NCBI GenBank assembly: GCA_034359265.1
Contig: CP136898.1
Coordinates: forward strand, 57,649,501 to 57,713,500
DNA: 64,000 nt
Origin: Canna indica
Taxonomy: Eukaryota > Streptophyta > Magnoliopsida > Zingiberales > Cannaceae
Direction of reading: 5' to 3'
Below are positions 47,365-57,900 of the stretch, piece after piece. The position numbers were made by a program, and so were the translations under genes. Position 1 is the stretch's first letter. Every line of letters begins with the position of its first letter. The notes under the pieces were generated by a model. The model was given only the letters and a program-made list of their open reading frames with translations. It had not been told where the DNA came from and ran no database searches.

Positions 47365-48186
47365 GGTGCTGTTTGGTTAGCGAAAACTATTTTCTGGTTT
47401 GGTTTCAGTGAAACTGAAAACTTGGTTTCGAAAACTTGATTTTGGTTTCTAGTTTTCAGTTTTTCGAAAACGCGTTTGGTTAATGAAAACAACATAAGTT
47501 TTAGTTAGTTGAAACCAGTGAATATTTATTTGGCTATAAAAAGTAATATTAATTTTCCTTGAACATTTTTAGTAGTAATTAATATTTAGTTAGTTTACAA
47601 AATTAAATATTTGCTAATATAGTTATAAAATATTTGTAATATTTAATTAATTAAGTTATTGGTAGTTTGAGATTTTTTTGTTCAATTAGATATAAAAATT
47701 AAATAATAGTTAATATTTCAAAATAATAATAATTCTAGTAGTCTAAATTAGTTTTGATTAATTATAAATAGATTAACTTTAAGAAAATTGAGTTATTTTA
47801 AAATTTGGGTTTGAGTCAATTAGATATAAATTGGTTTAATTAATTTGTAAATTTGAGATAATAGTTTGAGTTGAAAATGATGATTTTTATTTTTATTTTT
47901 AAAAATAATATAGTTTGATTTATTTTTAAATTAATTAATTTTATTAAATTTTTTTTATAATTATAAAGTTGTCACTCCATTTTGATAACGAAACCAACAG
48001 TCTCGAAACCACAGAAAACAATATTCTGGTGTTTTCATTTTTATTAGGAAAACTGGTTTCGTTTTCATTCTGGTTTCGATTCAGTTTCATGAAAATGCTG
48101 AACCAAACACGTTTTCGTAAGCAGTTTTGGTTTTAGTGAAACCGAAACCATGAAAACAGACTTGGTTTCACTAACCAAACAGGCCC
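47365..48186. mobile_element. PIF/Harbinger (Tourist-like) MITE, 822 bp
   Basis: Termini GGTGCTGTTTGGTTAG and CTAACCAAACAGGCCC are inverted copies over 16 bp with two mismatches. TAA flanks both sides (47362-47364 and 48187-48189), and the undisturbed site GTTCCTAAATTTCCG is seen in the other units (e.g. at about 44865). The subterminal parts are rich in GGTTTC, GAAAAC and GTTTTC words in inverted arrangement; the centre (47530-47980) is strongly AT-rich. No ORF of note. TAA duplications and GGCCTGTTTGG-type ends define Tourist-like MITEs, which depend on a PIF/Harbinger transposase in trans (family knowledge). Confidence 0.92.
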
Positions 48187-48620
48187 TAAATTTCCGAACC
48201 AAGTTCCAAACTTTCTAAACCAAGTTCCCAACTTTCAAAACCAAGTTCCCAACTTTACGAACCAAGTACCGAATTTTTCGAACCAAGTTCCCATCTATCG
48301 GAACCTAGTTCCCAACTTTGGGAACCAAGTTTCAAACTTTCAAAACCAAGTTCCAAACTTTTTGAACCAAGTTCCCATGTTTCGGAACCAAGTCCCCAAC
48401 TTTTAAAACCAAGTTCCCAACTTTGGTAATCAAGTTCTCAACTTTAAGAATTGGTTTCCAACTTTCATAACCATGTTACCAACTTTCGGAACAAAGTTCC
48501 GAACTTTCGGAACCACCTTCTCATATTTCGGAACCAATTTCCCAACTTTCGGAACCAAATTCTCAACTTTCTGAATCAAGTTCCCAACTTTCTGGATGTG
48601 ACTTTCTGAACCAAGTTCCT

Positions 48621-49354
48621 TGTTGGCCTAAGGTTTTCTACCTTGGTCTTAATCTCTGTTTTGATGATAACAAACATGGAACTAATGTTTAATTGAGAAA
48701 TCGTTCAGGTTCCAAGTCGGTCAGTGCACGTTGTCCTCGATCGGAGAAATTGGAGAAATCAGAGAAATCAGCCAGGATGCTCTTCGGCGCTCGAGATTCT
48801 TCGAGAATTTAGAGTTTAGGTTTAGGATGTCTAGAATGTAATGTAATCCTCCTTCTGATGCAATGAACCCAAAAACCAAAACCGAATCCCAAAACATGAA
48901 AACCTGGAAACCGTTCTGAAATTCACTAAGCTTAGTGAGCTCCTTGGAGGGCTATATGACCTAGACATTTTCTTGAGACAAAAAATGGCGGTAATTATTC
49001 CTTAGGTAGAAACAAGATAACCATGTATTTTTAAAGATCTTTTGGAAGCCTTTAGCCTACCCATATTTGAACCGGGAGATTATGAAATTCTCGTTCTGGA
49101 AATTTCTACTAGACTCCAAAAACTAGATTTTGATTCTTAAGGATTTTGATTTTTTAGATATTTTTAAATAATCCAAGTGGGGGGTAATCCTTATATAACA
49201 TTTATGTACCAGTCGGTTGACCGAGTAGGGTTGAAAATTGTCAGCAGCTAATTCGGTCGACCGGTCGGTCAACCGAATTGTCCCAAGAAGTAGCAATTTG
49301 CTTTCGTTCGATCAACCGATAGACCGACAATCGACCGATCGACCGACCATCGAC
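48621..49354 (+). mobile_element. Copia-type LTR 5' fragment, diverged eighth copy
   Basis: 734 bp, same start (TGTTGGCC) and same end (ACCATCGAC) as the seven unit copies, but with many differences, for example AATCTCTGTTTTGATG for AATCTTTGTTTTGATG and GAGAAATCGTTCAGG for GAAAAATCTTTCAGG. Several of these agree with the solo LTR at 15842, so this copy is closer to the ancestral state. The TATA-like box is at 49192-49198. Satellite resumes with CTAGTTCCC. Confidence 0.9.
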
Positions 49355-52300
49355 CTAGTTCCCAACTTTGGGAACCAAGTTTCAAACTTTCGAAATCAAG
49401 TTCCAAACTTTTCGAACCAACTTACCAACTTTCGAAATCAAGTCCCCTACCTTCAGAACCAAGTTCCCAACTTTGGTAGTTTCCAATTTTAAGAACCAAG
49501 TTCCCAACATTCAGAACCAAGTTCTCATCTTTCGAAACCAAATTCCTAAGTTTCAAAATCAAGTTCCCAACATTCGGAACCAATTTTCCAACTTTCGGAA
49601 CCACCTTCTCATCTTTTGGAGTGAATTTCCCAACTTTCGGAACTAAATTCACAACATTCTGAACCAAGTTCCGAACTTACATAACCAAGTTCCCAACATT
49701 CCGAAATAAGTTCCCAACTTTACAACCTAAGTTCCCAACATTCGGAATCAAGTTCCGAACTTCCGGATCCAAGTTCCTAACTTTAGGACCAAGTTCCAAA
49801 CTTTCCGAACCAATTTACAAACATTCCGAACCAAGTTCCCAACTTTGTAACCTAGTTCCCAACTTTAGGAACCAAGTTCCCAAATTTCGGAACCATGTTC
49901 CAAAATTTTGGAACAGTGATCCCAACTTTACGATCCAAGGTCCCATCTTTTCTAACCAAGTTCTGAACATTCAAAACTAAGTTTCCGACTTTCGAAACCA
50001 ACTACGCAACTTTTTGAACCAAATCCTCAACTTTCTGAACCAAGTTCCCAACTTTCAAAACCAAGTTCCCAACTTTAGGAATCGAGTACCAAATTTTTCG
50101 AACCAAGTTCCCAACCTTCGGAATCTAGTTTCCAACTTTCGAAACCAAGTTCCAAACTTTTCGAACCAAGTTTCCAAGTTTCGAAACCAAGTCCCCAACT
50201 TTCGGGACAAAGTTCCCAACTTTTCGAACTAAGTTCCTAACTTTTCGAACTAAGTTCCCAACTTTCTAAACCAAGTTCCCAACGTTCTAAACCAAGTTCC
50301 GAACTTTCGTAACCAACTTTCCATCTTTTTGAACCAAGTTTCAAACTTTTTCAAATAAGTTCCCTACTTTCGGAACCAGGGTCCCGACTTTTTGAACCAA
50401 GTTCCTAACTTTCGGAACCAAGTTTCCAACTTTCCGAACCAATTTCTTAAATTTCGAAACTAATTTTCGAACATTCCGAACCAAGTTCCTAAATTTCCGA
50501 ACCAAGTTCCTAAATTTTCGAACCAAGTTCCCAACTTTCAAAACCATGTTCCCAACTTTACGAACCAAGTACCAAATTTTTTGAACCAAGTTCCCAAATT
50601 TCGGAACCTAGTTCCCAACTTTGGGAACCAAGTTTCAAACTTTCGAAATCCAGTTCCAACCTTTTCGAACCAAGCTCCCAACTTTCGGAACTATGTCCCC
50701 AACCTTCAGAACCAAGTTTCCAACTTTGGGAATAAAATTTGCAACTTTAAGAACCAAGTTCCCAACATTCAGAACCAAGTTCCCATCTTTCGAAACCAAG
50801 TTCCCAAGTTTCAGAACCAATTTCCCAACATTCGAAACCAATTTCCCAACTTTTGGAACCACCTTCTCATATTTTGGAATCAATTTTCCAACTTTCGGAA
50901 CTAAATTTTAAACTTTCCGAAATAAGTTTCCAACTTTACGACCTAAGTTCCCAACATTTGAAACCAAGTTCCCAACTTTCGGATCCAAGTTCCTATATTT
51001 CGAAACGATGTTCCCAACTTTCCAAACCAAGTTCCCTACTTTCCGAATCAATTTCCAAACTTTTCGAACCAACTTCCCAACTTTAAAACCAAGTTCCCAA
51101 CTTTCGAAACCAAGTTCCCAACTTTCGGAACCATGTTCCCAACTTTTCGAACCAAGTTCCCAACTTTCGGAACCAAGTAGCCAACATTCGAAACCAAGTT
51201 CCCAACTTTAGGAATCAAGTTCCCAACTTTCAGAACCAAGTTTACTACATTAAAAACCAAGTCCCCAACTTTTTGAATCATGTTCTGATTTTTAGAACCA
51301 AGTTCCCAACTTTCGTAACCAGGTCCCTAACTTTCCGAACCAAGTTACCAACATTCAGAACCAAGTTCCCAACTTTCGGAACCAAGTTTCCAACTTTCAA
51401 AACTACGTTCCCAACTTTCGCAACTAAGTTCCCAACATTTGTAACCAAGTTCTCATATTTCGAAACCAATTTCTCAACTTTCTAAACCAAATTCTCAACT
51501 TTCTGAACCAAGTTGCGAACTTTCATAACCAAATTCCCAACATTCGGAACCATGTTCCCAACTTTCGAAACCAAGTTCCAAACTTTGTAACCTAGTTCCC
51601 AACTTTCAGAACCAAGTTCCCAAATTTAGGAACCATGTTCAAAAATTTTGGAACCGTGATCCCAACTTTTCCAACCAAGTTCTAAACATTCAAAACCAAG
51701 TTCCGAACTTTTTGAACCAAGTTCCCAACTTTTCGAACCAAGTTCTAAATTTTTCGAACCAAGTTTCCAACTTTTTGATCCAAATTCCCATCTATAAGAA
51801 CCAAGTTTCCAACTTTTAGAACCAACTTCCCAACTTTCTGAACCAAATCCTCAACTTTCTAAACCAAGTTCCAAACTTTCTGAACCTAAGTTCCCAACCT
51901 TCAAAACCAAGTTCCCAACTTTATAAACCAAGTACCGAATTTTTCGAACCAAGTTCCCAACCTTCGGAACCTAGTTTCCAACTTTGGGAACCAAGTTTCC
52001 AACTTTCAAAACCAAGTTCCCAAGTTTCGAAACCAAGTGCCCAACTTTCGGGACCAAGTTACTAACTTTCCGAACTAAGTTCCCAACTTTCTAAACCAAG
52101 TTCTCAACTTTCGTAACCAACTTCCCATCTTTTTGAACCAAGTTTCAAACTTTTTGAAATAAGTTCCCTACTTTTGGAACTAGGTTTCTGACTTTTTGAA
52201 CCAAGTTCCTAACTTTCAGAACCAAGTTCCCAACTTTCTGAACCAATTTCTGAAATTACGAAACCAAGTTTCGAACATTCCGAACCAAGTTCCCAATATT

Positions 52301-54915
52301 CGGAACCAAGTTCCTAAATTTCCGAACTAAGTTCCAAACTTTCTGAACCAAGTTCCCAACATTCAAAACCAAGTTCCCAACTTTACAAACCAAGTACCGA
52401 ATTTTTCGAACCAAGTTCCCAACCTTCGGAACCTAGTTTCCAACTTTCGAAACTAAGTTCCAAACTTTTCGAACCAAGTTCCCAAGTTTCGAAACCATGT
52501 CCCCAACTTTCGAAACCAAGTTCCCAACTTTAAGTACCAACTTTCCAACTTTGGAAATCAAGTTCCCAACTTTAAGTACCAAGTTCCCATCTTTCAGAAC
52601 CAACTTTCCAACTTTCAAAACCAGGTTCCCAACTTTCATAATCATGTTCCCAACTTTCGAAACTAAGTTCCCTAGTTTTGAAACCACCTTCGCATCTTTT
52701 GGAATGAATTTCTCAACTTTCGGAACCAAGTTTCGAACTTACATAACCAAGTTCCCAACATTCCGAAATAAGTTCCCAACTTTATGACCTAAGTTCCCAA
52801 CATCCGGAACCAAGCTCCCAACATTCGTATCCAACTTCCTATCTTTCGGAACCATGTTCCCAACATTCCAAACGAAGTTCCCTACTTTTCGAATCAATTT
52901 CCAAACTTTCCGAACCAAGTTCCCAACTTTCGGAAACATGTTACCAACTTTCGGAAACTGTTCCCAACCTTTCAAACCAAGTTCTAATTTTTAGAACCAA
53001 GTTCCGAAGGTTGGAAACTAGGTTCCGAAGGTTGGGAACCAAGTTTCCAACTTTGGGAATCAAGTTTCCAACTTTTAGAACCAAGTTTCAACATTCAAAA
53101 TCAAGTTCCTAACTTTTTGAACCATGTTCTGATTTTTGGAACCAAGTTCTCAATTATCGTAACCAAGTCCCTAACTTTTCGAACCAAGTTCTCAACTTTA
53201 AGAACCAAGTTCCCAACTTCGAAACTAAGTTTCCAACTTTCGGAACCATGTTCCCAACTTTTGGAACCAAGTTCCCAACATTCGGAACCAAGTTCCCAAT
53301 ATTCGGAACTAACTTCCCATCTTTCCAATTTCTCAACTTCTGGAACCAAATTATCACCTTTCTGAACCAAGTTGTGAACTTTCATAACCAAGTTCTCAAC
53401 ATTCTAAAATAAGTTTCCAATTTTACAAACAAAATCCCCAACTTTCCGAACCAAGTTCCCAACTTTTCGAACCTTGTTCCCAATTTCGGAACCAAGTTCC
53501 CAAATTTTGGAACCACGTACAAAAATTTTGGAACCAGGTTCCCAAATTTTTGAACCATGTTTCCAACTTTCCGAACCAAGGTCCCAACGTTTCGAACCAT
53601 GTTTCGAACTTTCAAAACCATGTTCCAAACTTTTCGAACAAAGTTCCTAACTTTCCGCACCAAGTTCCAAATTTTTTGAACCAAGTTCCCAATTTTTAAA
53701 AACCAAGTTCCCAACTTTCAAAACCATGTACCCATCTTTCGGAACCAATTCTACAACTTTTGGAACCAAACTCTCAACATTCCGAACCAAGTTCTGAACT
53801 TTCCTAACCAAGTTCCCAACATTCTGAAATAAGTTTCCAACTTTACGAGCAAAGTTTCCAACATTCGGAACCAAGTTCCTAACTTTCGGATCCAAATTCC
53901 TATCTTTTAAAACCATCTTCCCAATTTTTCGAACCAAGTTTCCTACTTTTCGAACTAATTTACAAACATTCCGAATCAAGTTCTCAACTTTCGAAACCAA
54001 GTTCCCAAATTTCGGAACCATGTTCCAAAATTTTGGAACTGTGTTCCCAAATTTTCGATACGTGGTCCCAACTTTTCGAAGTAAGTTCCCAACTTTTCGA
54101 TCAAAGTTCTCATCTTTAATAACCAAGTGTCCAACTTTCGGAACCAACTTCCCAACTTTCTGAACCAAATCCTCAATTTCTAAGCCAAGTTTCAATGTTT
54201 CAGAACCAAGCTCCTAACTTTCGGAACCAACTTCCCAACTTTCTGAACCAAGTTTTGAACTTTTCGAAATAAGTTACCAACTTTCGAAACCAAGTTCCCA
54301 ACTCTTTGAGCCAAGTTTCCAATATTTTGAACCAAGTCCAAACTTTTCAAACCAAGTTCCCATTTTTCGAAACCAAGTTCCTAACTTTCCGAACCAAGTT
54401 CCCTACTTTCTGAGACAAGTTCCCAACTTTCGGAACCAACTTCCTTACTTTTTGAACCAAGTTTCGAAATTTTTAAAATAAGTTCCCAACTTTCGATACC
54501 AAGTTCCCGACTTTCTGAAACAAGTTCCTAACTTTCGGAACCAAGTTCCTAACTTTCCGAACCAATGTCCAAAATTTTGAAACCCGGTTCTAAACATTCT
54601 GAACCGAGTTCCCAACATTCAGAACCAAGCTCTGAACTTTCCAAAGCAAGTTGCCAACTTTTGGAACCAATTTCCCAACTTTCGGAACAAAGCTCCCAAC
54701 TTTCGATACTATGTTCCCAAATTTTTGAACCAAGTTCTGAATTTTTAGAACCAAGTTTTCAACTTTCAAAACCAAGTCCCCAATATTCGAAACCAAGTTC
54801 CCAACTTTCTGAACCAAGTTACCAACTTTCTGAAACAAGTTTCCAACTTTCGAAACCAAGTTCTGAACTTTCTGAACCAAGTTCCCAACTTTCCCATCTT
54901 TCTGAACTAAGTTCC
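49355..54915 (+). repeat. 21-bp satellite, diverged flank right of the higher-order array
   Basis: Plus-oriented satellite with no LTR fragment. A variant also found in the units (ACCACCTTCTCATCTTTTGG) recurs near 49607, 50862 and 52684, at spacings of about 1.3 and 1.8 kb, so remnants of an older, looser higher-order order persist. No gene is visible. The segment ends at the orientation switch near 54915. Confidence 0.92.
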
Positions 54916-54930
54916 AAGTAAAGTAGGGAA
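54908..54930. other. Orientation switch (inversion junction) in the satellite
   Basis: Left of about 54915 monomers read CTGAACTAAGTTCC; right of about 54921 they read AAGTAGGGAACTTGG, the reverse complement of the satellite. The few bases between (AAGTA) fit neither phase perfectly. CCAAGT on the left and ACTTGG on the right form a short inverted repeat around the join. It marks an inversion breakpoint or a head-to-head junction of two arrays. Confidence 0.9.
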
Positions 54931-57900
54931 CTTGGTTTGGAAAGTTAAGAATTTAGTTCTGAAAGTTGGGAAATTGGTTTTGAAAGATGGGGACTTGGTT
55001 CCTAAATTTGGAAAGTTGGTTTTGAAAGTTTGGAACTTGGTTCTGAAAATTGGGAACTTGGTTTGGAAAGTTGGGAACTATGTTCCGAAAGTTCGGAACT
55101 TGGTTCAAAAAGTTGGTAACTTGGTTCAGAAAGTTAGGAACTCTGTTCGGCAAGTTGGGAACTTGGTTCTGAAAGTTCGAAACTTAGTTTCGAAAGTTCG
55201 CAACTTGGATCAGAAAGTAGGGATCTTGGTTCAGAAATTGGGGAACTTGGTTTGAAAAATTAAGAACTTGGTTCAGAAAGTTTGATACATGGTTCGAAAG
55301 TTGAGAATTTGATTCCGAAAGTTGGGAAATTGGTTTCAAAAGATGGGAACTTGGTTCTGAAAGTTGGAAGTTGGTTCCGAAAGTTGGGAACTTGGTTCAG
55401 ATAGTTGGAAACTTGGTTCCGAAATTTGGAAACTTGGTTTCGAAAGTGTGGAACTTATTTCAAAAGTTTCAAAACTTGGTTCAGAAAGTTGGGAAGTTGG
55501 TTTCGAAAGTTGAAAACTTGGTTATAAAAGATGGGAACCTGGATCGAAAAGTTGGGAACTTGGTTCAAGAAATTTGAAACGTGGTTCGAAAAGTTGGGAC
55601 CTTGCTTCCGAAACTTGGGGACTTGTTTACGAAAGTTCGGAACTTGGTTCGAAAAAATTCGGAACTTGGTTCGGAAAGTTGTGAACTTGGTTCTGAAAGT
55701 TGGGAACATGGTTTGGAAAGTTTGGAACTTGGTTCTGAAAGTTTGGAAATTGGTTTGGAAAGTAGGGAACTTTGTTCGAAAAGTTGGGAACATGGTTCCA
55801 AAAGATAAGAACTTGGATCCGAAAGTTAGGAACTTTGATGGTAAAGTTGGGAACTTATTTCAGAATGTTGGGAAAGTGGTTATGAATGTTCGCAACTTGG
55901 TTGGACAGTTGAGAATTTGGTTCCAAAATTTGGGAACTTAGTTTTGAAAGATGGAAACTTAGTTTCGAATTTTGGAAATGTATTTCTGAAAGTTGGGAAG
56001 TTGGTTCGAAAAGTTAGGAACTTGGTTCGAAAAGTTCGAAACTTGGTCCGAAAAGTTCGGAACTTGTTTCAGAATGTTGGGAAGTTGGTTACAAAGTTCG
56101 GAACATGGTTCGGAAAGTTGAGAATTTGATTCCGAAAGTTGAGAAATTAGTTCCAAAAGATGGGAACTTTGTTCCTAAACTTAAAAACTTGGTTTCGAAA
56201 ATTGGGAACTTGTTTTGGAAAGTTTGGGAACTCGGTTTCCAAAGTTGGGTACTTGGTTTGGAAAGTTGGGAACTTGGTTCGGGAAGTCGGGAACTTAGTT
56301 TTGAAAGTTCGAAACTTAGTTTTGATAGTTTGCAACTTGGATCAGAAAGTTGGAAACTTGGTTCAGAAATTGGGGAACTTGGTTTGGAAAATTAAGAACT
56401 TGGTTCAGAAAGTTTGATACATGGTTTGAAAATTTGAGAATTTCATTCCGTAAGTTGGAAGTTGGTTCTGAAAGATGGGAACTTGGTTTAGATAGTTGGA
56501 AACTTGGTTCCAAGACTTGGGAACTTATTTCAGAATGTTGGAAACTTGGTTCCAAAAGATGGAAATTTGGTTCAGAAAGTTGGGAACTTGATTACGAAAG
56601 TTCGGAACATGGTCCGGAAAGTTGAGGTTTTGGTTTCGAAAGTTGGGAACATGGTTTCGAAAGTTGGGAACTTGGTTCTGAATATTGGGAACTTGGTTCT
56701 GAAAGTTGAGAAGTTGGTTCTGAAAGTTCTAAACTGCGTTCTGAAAGTTGGGAACCTGGTTCGAAAAGTTGGGAACTTGGTTAGCAAAATTGAGGATTTG
56801 GTTCCTAAAGTTCGAAACTTGGTTTCGAAAGTTGGGAACTTGGTTCCGAATGTTTGGGAGTTCGGTTTCCAAAGTTGGGGACTTGGTTCCGAAAGTGGGG
56901 AACTTGGTTCGAAAAATTCAGAACTTGGTTCGAAAAGTTGGGAACTTGCTTTCGAAAGTTGGGAGCTTGGTTATGAAAGTAGAGGACTTGATTCTGAAAG
57001 TTCAAAACTTTGTTTGAAAAATTCAGAACTTGCTTCGAAAAGTTGGGAACGTGGTTTCGAAAGTTGGGAACATGGTTCAGAAAGTTGGGAACTAGGTTCC
57101 AATGTTTTGAAATTGGTTCGGAAAGTAGGGAACTTGGTTCAGAAAGTTGGGAACATGGTTCCGAAAGATAGGAACTTGGATCCGAAAGTTGGGAAATTTG
57201 TTCGTAAAGTTGGGAACTTATTTCAGAATGTTGGGAACTTGGTTATGAAAGTTCGGAACTTGGTTGGAAAGTTGAGAATTTGGTTTCGAAAGTTGGGAAC
57301 TTGGTTCTAAAAGTTGGGAACTTGGTTTTGAAAGTTGGGAACTTGGTTCTGAAAGTTGGGGACTTGGTCCTGAAAGTTGGGAACTTGGTTCTAAAAATTG
57401 GAACTTGGTTCGAAAAGTTGGGAACCTGGTTTCAAAACTTGGGAACATGGTTCCGAATGTTGGGAACTTGGTTCGAAAAGTTGGAAACTTTGTTCTAAAG
57501 TTAGGAACTTGGTTCGGAAAGTAGGAAATTTGGTTCAGAAAGTTGGGAACATGGTTCCGAAAGATAGGGACTTAGATCGGAGAGTTGGGAACTTGGTTCC
57601 GAATGTTGGGAACCTTGTTCGTAAAGTTGGGAACTTGATTATGAAAGTTCAGAACTTGGTTCAGAAAGTTGAGAATTTTGTTCCGAAAGTTGGGAAATTG
57701 GTTCCGAAAGTTGGGAACCTAGTTTCAAAAGTTGGCAACTTGGTTCTGAATATTGGAAACTTAGTCCCGAATGTTGGGAACTTAGTTTTGAAACTTGGGA
57801 ACTTGGTTCTGAAAGTTGGGAACTTGATTCTCAATTTTGCAAACTTGGTTCTTAAAGTTGGGGACTTGGTTTCGAAAGTTGAGAACTTGGTTTCGAAAGT

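Larger units (their letters stand above)
30527..48620 (+). repeat. Higher-order tandem array: seven chimeric LTR-satellite units
   Basis: Starts of the LTR part lie at 30527, 33002, 35477, 37973, 40469, 42944 and 45440, giving unit lengths 2475, 2475, 2496, 2496, 2475, 2496 and 3181 (the last includes the 822-bp MITE and is otherwise shorter and more diverged at its right end). The two normal lengths differ by exactly one 21-bp monomer. Each unit is about 743 bp of copia-type LTR 5' part, about 1.56 kb of satellite, a 40-bp LTR stub and about 133 bp of satellite. Units are almost identical by eye (a handful of substitutions each), so amplification is recent or homogenisation is active. Confidence 0.95.
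45440..48620 (+). repeat. Higher-order unit 7 with MITE insertion (3181 bp)
   Basis: The unit follows units 1-6 up to about 48430, apart from the MITE at 47365-48186. From about 48435 to 48620 the satellite diverges: the stub is absent and TTCTGGATGTGACTTTC interrupts the pattern just before the next LTR fragment. This is the right border of the homogenised array. Confidence 0.9.

Noticed and set aside
30527..48620. CRISPR-like array
   Set aside because: Repeats and spacers are not distinct, all parts are repeated, the unit is 2.5 kb, and the surrounding elements are from a plant nuclear genome.
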